From Bacillota bacterium (GTDB lineage: Bacteria > Bacillota > Sulfobacillia > JAIMAT01): a stretch of DNA of 57,364 nt. This document shows, piece after piece, positions 31,322 to 39,203 of this stretch. Location: the NCBI GenBank assembly GCA_029961055.1, contig JASBVM010000011.1:1-57364 (forward strand), given 5' to 3'. How positions within the stretch are numbered: the first letter of the stretch is position 1; every line of letters begins with the position of its first letter. The notes beneath the pieces are model-generated. The model saw nothing but the letters and a program-made list of their open reading frames with translations, was not told the DNA's origin and ran no database searches. The translations under genes and the position numbers were made by a program.

Positions 31322-31813
31322 ATGCACGCCAACGTGGAGCGGGTCCTGGCGGCGCTGAGGGCGGCCGGCGTGGATCCCGCGGTGCGGGAGACGACGGAGT
31401 CGACCGCCACCGCCCGCGAGGCCGCGGAGGCTGTGGGGACGACGGTCGACCGCATCGTCAAGAGCCTCCTCTGGCTGGCCGACGGCCAGCCGGTCCTCGC
31501 CCTGGTCTCGGGGGCCCACCGCGTCGACGAGGCGAAGCTCGCGCGGGCGCTGGCCGTTCTTCTCGGGCGCGAACCCGACGACGTGCGACGCGCCGACGCC
31601 ACAACGGTCAAGCAGGTGACCGGCTTCCCGGTGGGCGGGGTGCCGCCGGTGGGCCATGCCCGGCCGCTTCCTACCGTGATCGACCAGAGCCTCGTCGCAG
31701 ACGGCGAGGCCACTCTGTGGGCCGCCGCCGGGACGCCGCGCGCCGTCTTCCCCGTGACGGCGGCGGAGCTGCTTCGGCTGACGGGCGGCCGGCCGGCCGA
31801 GATCGCGGAGTGA
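31322..31813 (+). CDS. YbaK/EbsC-family aminoacyl-tRNA deacylase
   Basis: 163 aa editing-domain protein. TVDRIVKSLLWLADGQPVLALVSG has the conserved Lys, and QVTGFPVGGVPPVGH is the GxxxGG/P substrate loop of the YbaK family, which hydrolyses mischarged tRNAs such as Cys- or Ala-tRNA-Pro. Exact specificity unknown. ATG at 31322 follows GGGGGGGGAGGCAGCC. Downstream of serS and tRNA-Ser. Confidence 0.88.
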   Translation: MHANVERVLAALRAAGVDPAVRETTESTATAREAAEAVGTTVDRIVKSLLWLADGQPVLALVSGAHRVDEAKLARALAVLLGREPDDVRRADATTVKQVTGFPVGGVPPVGHARPLPTVIDQSLVADGEATLWAAAGTPRAVFPVTAAELLRLTGGRPAEIAE

Positions 31814-31922
31814 CCTGGCCGCCGGAGGAAGGAGAGAGGATCGGCCCGGTGGCGCGCCCGGCCGGCGCGGCTCATGGGTGGTCCGAACCCGGGGCAGACT
31901 GGGGCCGGAGGTGCGTTCGCTC

Positions 31923-32207
31923 GTGGGTGAGATCCGGCTCCGCCTGGGCCCCCGCGTCGATCCGGAGCGCGATCCGGCCAGGGTGGCGGAGGCGCTGGAC
32001 CGGATGGAGGAGGACGACCGGCTCGACCTGCTGCTGGAGGCGGCGGACGCCCACCAGCTCGACCCCGTGGTCCGCGTGATCGAAGCGAAGGGTTTCGGCT
32101 ACCAGCCCAAGGGAGGGCACGAACGGGAGTACCACCTCCTGGTCGGGCGCGACCTGACGCGACCGGGCAACCCGGGCGCGCCGGAGACGCCCGAGCGGGA
32201 GCGTTGA
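31923..32207 (+). CDS. hypothetical protein
   Basis: 94 aa, not recognised. Acidic, helical, with EALDRMEEDDRLDLLLEAAD then HQLDPVVRVIEAKGFGYQPK and GHEREYHLLVGRD. No membrane segment or Cys cluster. GTG at 31923 is preferred since GGAGGTG lies 9 nt upstream; an in-frame GTG at 31878 would add 15 residues. Codon use (G/C third positions) supports it being real. Confidence 0.5.
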   Translation: MGEIRLRLGPRVDPERDPARVAEALDRMEEDDRLDLLLEAADAHQLDPVVRVIEAKGFGYQPKGGHEREYHLLVGRDLTRPGNPGAPETPERER

Positions 32208-32259
32208 GCGTACTTCCTCGTGGGAGCGGCGCCCGCCGGGCCCGACGCCGGACACCCGA

Positions 32260-32529
32260 TCAGTGCTGGACGCCGAAGAGGATCAGGGCGACGCCCAGGA
32301 AGATGACACCGATCCGCCAGAGCGGCATCTCGCCGGCGATGCCGGCCACGCCGATGGCGGTGACGGTGAGAAGCACCAGCGGTCCCGCCATGCCCAGCAG
32401 CGCGTTGACACGGAGAGCCGCCTCGACGCGGTTGTAGTGCGCCATCAGCGTGGCGCCGGTCAACTCGATGCCGGCCGAGATCAGGCGCATCAGGACCATG
32501 GCGCCGACGTAGGGCTCGAGACCGAGCAC
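32260..32529 (-). CDS. YqhV-like (DUF2619) membrane protein
   Basis: 89 aa with three hydrophobic segments: MVLMRLISAGIELTGATLMA, then VNALLGMAGPLVLLTVTAIG and WRIGVIFLGVALILFG. The IELTGA motif is typical of YqhV/DUF2619 of spore-formers; function unknown. GTG start with GGAGGCGAGG upstream. It is antisense to the surrounding genes. Confidence 0.78.
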   Translation of the reverse strand: MLGLEPYVGAMVLMRLISAGIELTGATLMAHYNRVEAALRVNALLGMAGPLVLLTVTAIGVAGIAGEMPLWRIGVIFLGVALILFGVQH

Positions 32530-32585
32530 GGCCGCCTCGCCTCCAGGAGGCTTCCTATTCGGCGGACTGCGGGGGTATGAGCCGG

Positions 32586-32614
32586 TTGCCAGGCGGGGGC
32601 GCGAGTGCTAGCAT
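32586..32614 (+). promoter_or_regulatory. tRNA promoter (TTGCCA-N17-TAGCAT)
   Basis: TTGCCA (32586-32591), 17 nt, then TAGCAT (32609-32614) with the extended TG. It ends 13 nt before tRNA-Ser(GCU), so transcription would start almost at the tRNA. Confidence 0.65.
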
Positions 32615-32627
32615 ACGGAGTTGCACT

Positions 32628-32717
32628 GGAGAGGTGACCGAGTGGCTGAAGGTAGCTGCCTGCTAAGCAGTTGAGGGCGCAAGTCCTCCGCGGGTTCGAA
32701 TCCCGCCCTCTCCGCCA
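32628..32717 (+). tRNA. tRNA-Ser (anticodon GCU)
   Basis: Class II cloverleaf: acceptor GGAGAGG/CCTCTCC, anticodon loop CTGCTAA with GCT, long variable arm (GAGGGCGCAAGTCCTC), T-arm GCGGGTTCGAATCCCGC and encoded CCA. Confidence 0.97.
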
Positions 32718-32733
32718 GAGTTGAGCCTTCCGT

Positions 32734-32809
32734 GCGCCCATAGCTCAGTGGACAGAGCGACTGGCTACGGACCAGTAGGCCGGGGGTTCAAATCCTCCTG
32801 GGCGCACCA
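32734..32809 (+). tRNA. tRNA-Arg (anticodon ACG)
   Basis: Acceptor GCGCCCA/TGGGCGC, anticodon stem-loop ACTGG-CTACGGA-CCAGT with ACG (A34 is converted to inosine by TadA, encoded at 37681), T-loop GGTTCAAAT and encoded CCA. It is 16 nt after tRNA-Ser(GCU) and probably co-transcribed. Confidence 0.96.
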
Positions 32810-32825
32810 CCAATGGAACGTCGCA

Positions 32826-32856
32826 GGCCGCAGCCCGCCGGGCTGCGGCCTTTTTT
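32826..32856 (+). terminator. Rho-independent terminator of the tRNA pair
   Basis: Perfect 11-bp stem (GGCCGCAGCCC/GGGCTGCGGCC), 3-nt loop, then TTTTTT, 17 nt after tRNA-Arg. The clearest intrinsic terminator in the window. Confidence 0.92.
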
Positions 32857-32882
32857 CCGCCCGCCAGGCCGCGCGGACGAAT

Positions 32883-34094
32883 TCATTTCCCGGGAAACTC
32901 CTCCGGCGGCAGCGCGAAGCGCTCCACCGGCAGGAAGAAGTAGACGACGATCATGGCCAGCAGCACGCTGCAGGTGGCGTAGAGCGGCAGGTGGAGACCG
33001 AAGAGCGTGCCCAGGACGCCTCCCAGGGCGGAACCCAGCGCCACCCCGGCCCCCTCGACCGTCATGAAGAAGCCCATGAGGCCGCCCCGGTCGCTGTCCG
33101 GGGCGATGCGCGTCATCAGCCCGTTCCAGGAGGGCAGGACGAGCGCGTAGCCGCCGCCGAGCAGGACGGCCGCGGGGAGCGCCTGGCCCAGCGTCCTCCG
33201 GCTGGCCAGAAAGACCAGCGAGGCGGAGGCGATCAGGAGACCGGCCAGCAGGACCGGACGGGGGCCGAGGCGGTCGGCGAGCCATCCCGCGGGGAGCAGG
33301 ACGAGGACGGCGACCAGCCCGCCGGCCATCATCAGCCAGGCGTACTCGGGTCCGGAGATGTGGAACTGCTGGCGGGCGAAGGGTGCCATCACCGGGAGGA
33401 TCAGCCCGACGGCGAAGGTCTGAAGGAACATCCCCGGCAGCACCGGCCAGGCGCGCCCGATGAGCGGCGCCACGCGCCGCACGGTGGTACCGATCCACTC
33501 CACCCGCCTCCAGTCGACGCCGCGGTAGCGGAGCGAGCGCAGGTGGGCGAGCGCCACCGCCAGCGGGACCAGGATCACGGCCCCGAGCACCGGGAAGACC
33601 CAGCGGTCGGGGATGTAGTTGACCAGGATGGGACCCAGCCCGCCGCCGGCCAGCCAGGCGACGAAGATGGAGCTGAGGGCGGTGGAGCGGAGCTCCTCCG
33701 GCGCCGCCGCGCTGATGCCCGACATCGCGGCCGGCCAGGTGCCGGCCGCGCCCAACCCGTAGGCGAGGGAGCCCAGGAGGAGCGCCGGCAGGCTGTGGGA
33801 GCGCGAGAGGACGAGCACGCCCAGCGCGGCCAGCAGGAAGCCGGGGAGCAGGATGGGCCAGGGGCCCAGGCGATCGATGATGCTCCCCTCCCAGGCCTTG
33901 AAAAGATTGTCGGCGATGTACTGCGTGGCGATGACCAGGCCGACCTCCGCCGTGGTCACGCCCAGGCCGGGCAGGTAGGTGGGCAGGAACGTGATGTAGA
34001 GCGCGCCGCGGACGAACTCGACGGCGGCCACGGTCACAAGATAGGCGAGCACGGAGGGCTTGGCGATGGCGCGGACGATCCGGGCGATCTCCAC
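32883..34094 (-). CDS. MFS transporter, possibly LtaA-like glycolipid flippase
   Basis: 403 aa with 11-12 membrane helices. The cytoplasmic loop SIIDRLGPWPIL and its second-half copy WLADRLGPRPVL are MFS motif-A sequences. The gene starts (GTG, GAGGTGA upstream) 9 nt after a UgtP-like glycosyltransferase. That pairing resembles ypfP-ltaA, where the MFS protein flips diglucosyl-diacylglycerol, but the resemblance is by context; a drug or sugar exporter cannot be excluded. Confidence 0.75.
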   Translation of the reverse strand: MEIARIVRAIAKPSVLAYLVTVAAVEFVRGALYITFLPTYLPGLGVTTAEVGLVIATQYIADNLFKAWEGSIIDRLGPWPILLPGFLLAALGVLVLSRSHSLPALLLGSLAYGLGAAGTWPAAMSGISAAAPEELRSTALSSIFVAWLAGGGLGPILVNYIPDRWVFPVLGAVILVPLAVALAHLRSLRYRGVDWRRVEWIGTTVRRVAPLIGRAWPVLPGMFLQTFAVGLILPVMAPFARQQFHISGPEYAWLMMAGGLVAVLVLLPAGWLADRLGPRPVLLAGLLIASASLVFLASRRTLGQALPAAVLLGGGYALVLPSWNGLMTRIAPDSDRGGLMGFFMTVEGAGVALGSALGGVLGTLFGLHLPLYATCSVLLAMIVVYFFLPVERFALPPEEFPGK

Positions 34095-34103
34095 GGCCGG
34101 GCC

Positions 34104-35312
34104 TCACCTCGAGGGCGCAGCGGCCCGCGCCGACCGTGCCCGGGCCAGCCTGGGGTCCCGTGTCAGCACCGCAGCCACGTCCAGGGCGGCGGCGGGCCGT
34201 CCCAGGCGGCGGGCGGCCTGGGCCAGCCGGTCCGCTTCCTCGGGACGGCGAAGCAGAAGCTCCAGGCGAGCGACCAGATCGGGGGCGTCGCGGGCGACGA
34301 GCGCCGCCCCGTGGCGGGCCAGGTAGGCGGCGTTGACCGCCTCCTGGCCGGGGACGGGGGGGACCAGCAGGAGCGGGCGGCCGGCGGCCAGCGCCTCCGA
34401 GGTGGTGACGCCGCCCGCCTTGGTGATCACCAGGTCGGCCGCGCTCATGGCCGCGGCCAGGTCGGGGAGGAGGTCGACCGCGCGGACCGGGTGGCGCATG
34501 CGGCGCGCTTCCTGGCGCAGGTGGCGCTGGGCGGCGGCATCGTCGCCGGCCACCGCGAGCAGCTGGAAGTCGGCCGGCAGGCGGTCGATCCGCGCCAGGA
34601 GCTCGGGGAGGCCGGACAGGGTGGCCAGCGCGCCGCCGGTGAGCAGGAGCACGGGACGGCCCGGATCCAGCCCGAAGCCGGCGCGGGCGGCGGCCCTCTC
34701 GGGCAGGTGCAGGAAGGCGCGCCGGAGGGGGATGCCGGTGGCGTGGACGTGCCCCGCTTCGACGCCGCGCCGGACGAGTCCCTGGGCGATGGCGGGCGAG
34801 CTGACGAAGTAGCCATCGGTCCCGGGGTAGATCCACTCGGGGCCGTCGGTGTGGTCGGTCACCACCGTGTAGAACGAGAGATCGCGGAGCCGCCCCCGCC
34901 GGGCCAGGGCGGAATGGATGGCGGCCGTCTGCGGGAAGGTGTGGACCAGGACGCTGGGGCGGGCCGACGCCACGATCTCCAGCATGCGCCGCCAGCCGAG
35001 GCGCGTGAGCGCCTCGCGGAGCGCCGCCTGCTCCGCGACGCGCGAGGAGGCCCGGTAGAACCAGCCGTAGGCGCGCGGGAAGTGGCGCACCGCCGTGACG
35101 TAGCTGAAGCGGGTGAAGCGCGCGTAGAGCGGCGAGTAGGCCTGGAAGAAGTCGAGCACCTGGAAGGAGAGAGCCGGCTCCAGCTCGGCCACCGCCTCGG
35201 CCACGGCCAGGGCCACCTGCCGGTGGCCGCCGCCGTAGCCCGCGGTCAGGATGAGGAGGTCGGCCTGCCCGTCCCCGGCCGACCAGACCGCCTGGAGCTT
35301 CCCAGCTTCCAC
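34104..35312 (-). CDS. MGDG synthase/UgtP-type glycosyltransferase
   Basis: 402 aa GT28-type protein. The N-terminal half has LLILTAGYGGGHRQVALAVAEA (acceptor/membrane-binding loop) and VLDFFQAYSPLYARFTRFSY; the C-terminal half has the MurG-like VLLLTGGALATLSG and ADLVITKAGGVTTSEALAAG (nucleotide-sugar site). Such enzymes glycosylate diacylglycerol at the inner membrane face. GTG at 35312 has GGGAGAGG upstream; starts at 35381/35396 are possible but add a non-conserved segment. Confidence 0.82.
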   Translation of the reverse strand: MEAGKLQAVWSAGDGQADLLILTAGYGGGHRQVALAVAEAVAELEPALSFQVLDFFQAYSPLYARFTRFSYVTAVRHFPRAYGWFYRASSRVAEQAALREALTRLGWRRMLEIVASARPSVLVHTFPQTAAIHSALARRGRLRDLSFYTVVTDHTDGPEWIYPGTDGYFVSSPAIAQGLVRRGVEAGHVHATGIPLRRAFLHLPERAAARAGFGLDPGRPVLLLTGGALATLSGLPELLARIDRLPADFQLLAVAGDDAAAQRHLRQEARRMRHPVRAVDLLPDLAAAMSAADLVITKAGGVTTSEALAAGRPLLLVPPVPGQEAVNAAYLARHGAALVARDAPDLVARLELLLRRPEEADRLAQAARRLGRPAAALDVAAVLTRDPRLARARSARAAAPSR

Positions 35313-35482
35313 GCCTATCCTCTCCCAGCCGTCATGATAGCCGTCACGGAGCCGCCTCCGAAGCGGGCGGAACGCTCCCATGGTGACACACTCCACCCGT
35401 CCGCCGCCAGCGGGCGGTATCGTGATAGGAAGACGACCCGGGGACGGGAAGAGATCCGGAGATCGGGGGGCCGGCGAGAAAG

Positions 35483-36196
35483 GTGCGCATCCTGGTGGTG
35501 GAAGACGAGCCGAGACTGGCCAGGCTCCTCTGCCGCGCCATGGAGGAGGTCCGCCACAGCGCCGACTGCGTCCACGACGGCTGGACGGGTCTGGAGCAGG
35601 CGCGGCGGGGCGGCTACGACCTCCTCATCCTCGACTGGCTGCTGCCCGGACTGGACGGGCTCTCGCTCTGCAGGACGCTGCGCCAGGAGCCGGGCCCGGC
35701 GGGCGCCATCCCCATCCTCATGCTGACCGCCCGCGACGCCGTCAGCGACCGGGTGGCCGGTCTCGACGCCGGCGCCGACGACTACCTGACCAAGCCCTTC
35801 TCGCTGGAGGAACTGGCGGCGCGGGTGCGGGCGCTCGAACGCCGGATCCTCCGGCCGCTCCGCCAGTCCCAGGAAGCGCGGGAGATGGAGGCGGGCGGCC
35901 TCCTCTTCGATCCCGAGCTGCGCACCGTGCGGCGCAGGGACGGCGGTTCCGAGGAGGTCCGCCTGACCGTCCGGGAGGCGGCGGTGCTGGAGTGCTTCCT
36001 CCGGCACCCGGGGCAGGTGCTGAGCCGGGGGCAGATCCTGCGCCAGGCCTGGGACGACCCCCAGGTGGTGGGCGAGCAGAGCGTCGACAGCGTGCTCTAC
36101 CTCCTGCGCAGGAAGCTGGAGCCGCTGGCGCCCGCCTTCGCCATCCGCAACGTGCGGGGGCTGGGCTACCGGCTGGAGCCGGGCGGGCGGGACTGA
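35483..36196 (+). CDS. OmpR-family response regulator
   Basis: 237 aa. Receiver: MRILVVEDEPRLARLL with acidic pair, phospho-Asp in LLILDWLLPGLDG (about residue 51), Thr in LMLTARDA and Lys in LTKPF. C-terminal winged helix with LTVREAAVLECFLRHPGQVL and SVDSVLYLLRRKL ending at GLGYRLE. GTG start, divergent from the glycosyltransferase, which is a candidate target. Confidence 0.94.
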   Translation: MRILVVEDEPRLARLLCRAMEEVRHSADCVHDGWTGLEQARRGGYDLLILDWLLPGLDGLSLCRTLRQEPGPAGAIPILMLTARDAVSDRVAGLDAGADDYLTKPFSLEELAARVRALERRILRPLRQSQEAREMEAGGLLFDPELRTVRRRDGGSEEVRLTVREAAVLECFLRHPGQVLSRGQILRQAWDDPQVVGEQSVDSVLYLLRRKLEPLAPAFAIRNVRGLGYRLEPGGRD

Positions 36197-36197
36197 G

Positions 36198-37688
36198 ATG
36201 TTCGAGCGCGTCCGCAGGCGGCTGACCCTCTGGCACGTGGGGACCTTGGCGCTGGTCCTGCTCCTCTTCGTGGGCGGCATCTACCTGGCCGCGGAGCGGA
36301 CCCTGGTCGGCGAGATGGACCGCGGCCTGCTCCTGGAGAACCGGCGCGCCGGCGAGTCGCTGGGGCTGCGCTGGGCGGGCGACGCCTGGCGGCTCGGCCA
36401 TCCGGGAGAGCTGGGCGAACGCGAGCTGCCCGGCGAGACCGGGGAGCCGGAGGAGAACGGCGAGGCCGACCGCGAGGAGAGCGTCCCCGCCCTACCCCTG
36501 GAACAGGAGCACCTGGGCTTCGTGACCAGCACGACGCTCCTGCTCGGGCCAGACGGGCGACTCCTGGCGGGCTCGCCGGGCGCGAGCAGCCTGGTGACCG
36601 AGGGGGCCGTCCGCTCGGTCGGTTCCTGGCGCCAGGCGGGCTTCGAGACGGTCTCCCTGCGGCAGGGGTCGATCCGCCTGTACGGCGCCCCGATCCGGGA
36701 GGCGGGGGGCCGGGTGGCCGGCTTCCTGGTGACCGCGCGGCCGACGGAGCCGCTCGCGTCGACGCTCCACGGCCTCCTCACGGTCTTGCTGGGCGCCGCC
36801 GGGGTGGCTCTGCTGGCGGCGGCGGCGGCGGGCAGCCTGATGGCGGGCCGCGCCCTGGTGCCCATCCGGCAGGCCTGGGAGCAGCAGCGCAGTTTCATCG
36901 CCGACGCCTCGCACGAGCTCCGCACCCCGCTGGCGGTCATCCGCGGCAACAGCGAGCTGCTGGCCAAGCGGCTGGCGGAGCGGGGGGCCGAGGAAGAGCG
37001 GGAGATCGTGGCCGACATCCAGGACGAGGCGCTGCGCATGTCCAACCTGGTGGAAGGGCTGCTGACGCTGGCGCGGGCGGACGCAGGCCGGCTCGAGCTG
37101 CGCAGGGAGCCGGTGGACGCGGCGGAGCTCCTGCGCACGGTGGCGCGGAGGGCGCGGCCCCTGGCGGAGGAGCGCGGGCTGGAGCTGACCGCCGAGGCGC
37201 CGCCCGGGCCGCTCTTCGTCCGCGGCGACCCCGACCGGCTGGCGCAGGCGCTCTGGGTGCTGGTGGACAATGCGCTCCGCTACACGCCCGCGCCCGGTCG
37301 CGTGACACTCAGCTGCCAGGGCGTCGTGCGCGGAGGAAGGGCGGGGGTGGAGACCAGTGTCCGCGACACCGGACCGGGCATCCCCGCCGAGGTGCGCGAG
37401 AGGCTCTTCGACCGCTTCTACCGCGGCGATCCCTCCCGCTCCAGCGAGGGCGCCGGCCTGGGCCTGGCCATCGCCCAGGCGATCGTCCGCGCGCACGGGG
37501 GCCGGATCGAGGTGGAGAGCACGGTCGGGAGGGGAAGTCGCTTCCTCTTCTGGCTGCCGCGGGCGTCGGGGGGCACCGGCGAGCGCCGGGCGACGGGCCG
37601 CGGGGCGGCGGATGGAGCGGAGGCCCAGGTCGTCCCGCGCGCAGCTCCCGAGGAGGCGAGGGACCATCCAGACGTCCTCCATGGCTGA
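36198..37688 (+). CDS. sensor histidine kinase
   Basis: 496 aa. Membrane helices at about residues 13-31 and 192-215 flank a 160-residue extracytoplasmic sensor with an acidic segment (GETGEPEENGEADREE). H-box FIADASHELRTPLAVIRGN, N-box WVLVDNALRYTP, G1 VRDTGPGIP, G2 GAGLGLAIAQAIV. ATG 1 nt after the regulator stop. Signal unknown. Confidence 0.94.
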   Translation: MFERVRRRLTLWHVGTLALVLLLFVGGIYLAAERTLVGEMDRGLLLENRRAGESLGLRWAGDAWRLGHPGELGERELPGETGEPEENGEADREESVPALPLEQEHLGFVTSTTLLLGPDGRLLAGSPGASSLVTEGAVRSVGSWRQAGFETVSLRQGSIRLYGAPIREAGGRVAGFLVTARPTEPLASTLHGLLTVLLGAAGVALLAAAAAGSLMAGRALVPIRQAWEQQRSFIADASHELRTPLAVIRGNSELLAKRLAERGAEEEREIVADIQDEALRMSNLVEGLLTLARADAGRLELRREPVDAAELLRTVARRARPLAEERGLELTAEAPPGPLFVRGDPDRLAQALWVLVDNALRYTPAPGRVTLSCQGVVRGGRAGVETSVRDTGPGIPAEVRERLFDRFYRGDPSRSSEGAGLGLAIAQAIVRAHGGRIEVESTVGRGSRFLFWLPRASGGTGERRATGRGAADGAEAQVVPRAAPEEARDHPDVLHG

Positions 37689-38145
37689 GGAGGCGCTCGA
37701 GCGCGACCTGCGGTGGATGCGGGTCGCCCTGCAGGCGGCGCGCCGGGCGGCGGAGGAGGGGGACGTCCCGGTCGGCGCGGCGCTGGTGGAGGGCGACCGG
37801 CTGCTGGCCACGGGGGAGAACCGCCGCGAGCGCGACCAGGACCCCACCGCCCACGCCGAGGTGGTCGCCCTGCGGGCGGCGGCGGGCCGGCGCCGGCGCT
37901 GGCACCTGGAGGGGACGACGCTCTACGTGACGCTCGAGCCCTGCGCCATGTGCGCGGGCGCCCTGGTGCTGGCGCGGGTCGACCGCCTGGTCTTCGGCGC
38001 CGCCGATCCCCGCGCCGGGGCGGTGCGGACGCTCTGGCGGATCGCCGACGACCCCCGTCTCAACCACCGCCTGGAGATCCGTGGCGGCGTGCTGGCGGAG
38101 GAAGCGGCGGAGCTCCTCCGCGACTTCTTCCGCAGCCGCCGGTAG
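37681..38145 (+). CDS. tadA: tRNA-specific adenosine deaminase TadA
   Basis: 154 aa zinc deaminase: HAEVVALRAA (zinc His and catalytic Glu) and PCAMCAGALVLARV (zinc cysteines), then GAADPRAGAVRT. Converts A34 to inosine in tRNA-Arg(ACG), which is encoded at 32734. ATG at 37681 overlaps the kinase gene by 8 nt. Position before the SRP RNA and dnaX is as in Bacillus. Confidence 0.93.
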   Translation: MAEEALERDLRWMRVALQAARRAAEEGDVPVGAALVEGDRLLATGENRRERDQDPTAHAEVVALRAAAGRRRRWHLEGTTLYVTLEPCAMCAGALVLARVDRLVFGAADPRAGAVRTLWRIADDPRLNHRLEIRGGVLAEEAAELLRDFFRSRR

Positions 38146-38465
38146 CGCGCGGGCGGGCGGGGCCGGCCGCGCGGGCGCGGCGCCGCCACCCGCCCCGTGC
38201 AGGGCCCGGGTCAGCCAGGAGCCAGAGATCGAGGGGGGTCAGTTTCCAACCGGCGGCGCCAAGCGGGTCGATTCTAAGCCGGCGTTGACACGACCTGACA
38301 GGAAGCCCACCCGCCGCCGCCACGGACAGGCCGGGACCGGGCACCGGAGACGGCCTGGCCACAGGTGGCAAAAGCGGCCGCCTCGCCCGCGGGATCCCCG
38401 GTTGTTGGAGGTCGGGCGCCGTGCTAGCCTAATAGGGTGCCAGGAGCGTGTGGGTCAGCGGGCGT
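38146..38465 (+). other. intergenic region before the tRNA-Arg/Ser/SRP cluster
   Basis: 320 bp without a supported gene. The first part is very GC-rich with short inverted repeats and could hold the terminator of the kinase-tadA operon, but no U-tract is seen. The right end holds the tRNA promoter at 38402-38430. Confidence 0.5.
38402..38430 (+). promoter_or_regulatory. tRNA promoter (TTGTTG-N17-TAGCCT)
   Basis: TTGTTG (38402-38407), 17 nt spacer, TAGCCT (38425-38430) with extended TG, 35 nt before tRNA-Arg(CCU). Confidence 0.55.
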
Positions 38466-38544
38466 GCGCCCGTAGCTCAGAAGGATAGAGCGGAGGTTTC
38501 CTAAACCTTGTCTGTCGGGGGTTCGAGTCCCCCCGGGCGCACCA
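38466..38544 (+). tRNA. tRNA-Arg (anticodon CCU)
   Basis: Acceptor GCGCCCG/CGGGCGC, D-arm GCTCAGAAGGATAGAGC, anticodon loop TTCCTAA with CCT, T-arm GGGGGTTCGAGTCCCCC and encoded CCA. Confidence 0.96.
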
Positions 38545-38630
38545 ACCAGCATCGGCCGGGAGCGAGACCGCCCGGAGCGGGAGCGCTCCACGACAAGACC
38601 GCTCGCGGGTCGAGGCCGCCGGATCTTCGC

Positions 38631-38719
38631 GGAGGGGTGTCCGAGCGGTTTAAGGTGCGGCTCTCGAAAAGCCGTGTGGTGACGAGCCACCGTGGGTTCG
38701 AATCCCACCCCCTCCGCCA
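38631..38719 (+). tRNA. tRNA-Ser (anticodon CGA)
   Basis: Class II: acceptor GGAGGGG/CCCCTCC, anticodon loop CTCGAAA with CGA, long variable arm (TGGTGACGAGCCA), T-arm GTGGGTTCGAATCCCAC, encoded CCA. Confidence 0.96.
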
Positions 38720-38728
38720 GCTCTTTTC

Positions 38729-38818
38729 GGAAGGGTGCAGGAGTGGTTGATCTGGCACGCCTGGAGAGCGTGTGTACGGGAGACCGTACCGTGGGTTCGA
38801 ATCCCACCCCTTCCGCCA
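38729..38818 (+). tRNA. tRNA-Ser (anticodon GGA)
   Basis: Class II: acceptor GGAAGGG/CCCTTCC, anticodon stem-loop CACGC-CTGGAGA-GCGTG with GGA, variable arm TACGGGAGACCGTA, T-arm GTGGGTTCGAATCCCAC, encoded CCA. 9 nt after tRNA-Ser(CGA). Confidence 0.95.
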
Positions 38819-38835
38819 GAATCCAGTTGCGCTTT

Positions 38836-39102
38836 GGCCGTGCTAGGCGGGGAGGTAGCGGTGCCCTGTACCCGCAATCCGCTTCAGCGGGGCTGAAGAC
38901 CGCCCCCGGCCTGGCGCTGTGGGGTCCGGGTCCGGCACGTGGTGTTGAGGATCGGGTCCTGCGCGACGTCCACCCGTGAACCCCGTCAGGTCCGGAAGGA
39001 AGCAGCGGTAAGCGGGTCAGGGCGGGTGCCGCAGGGGTGCCGGGTCGGAGCCGGCGACCGGACGACGCCCGGAGCGACCAGGTCAAAGGCGGTTGCACGG
39101 CC
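38836..39102 (+). ncRNA. ffs: signal recognition particle RNA, long Bacillus type
   Basis: About 267 nt. Ends pair: GGCCGTGC at 38836 with GCACGGCC near 39102. The Alu-like 5' region GTGCTAGGCGGGGAGGTAGC and the conserved helix 8 core (GTCAGGTCCGGAAGGAAGCA with its GGAA tetraloop, at about 38987) are intact. Same place as scr in Bacillus, between tadA and dnaX. Binds Ffh for co-translational targeting. Confidence 0.95.
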
Positions 39103-39126
39103 GCCCTTTGCGCATCTTTTCGCAGG

Positions 39127-39155
39127 CGAGGCTCCCGTCCGGGAGCCTCGATTTC
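39127..39155 (+). terminator. hairpin after SRP RNA, probable terminator
   Basis: A 10-bp perfect stem (CGAGGCTCCC/GGGAGCCTCG) with a 4-nt loop, followed by ATTTC. The U-tract is short. It lies between the SRP RNA and dnaX and would be read through if dnaX shares the promoter. Confidence 0.55.
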
Positions 39156-39203
39156 TACTATCCTGGTATACCGGGGGCGGCGAGAACGGGCGAGTACCGT
39201 GCG

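Noticed and set aside
32721-35726. 1001-codon open frame on the plus strand
   Set aside because: Starts in tRNA-Arg and is antisense to the MFS and glycosyltransferase genes.
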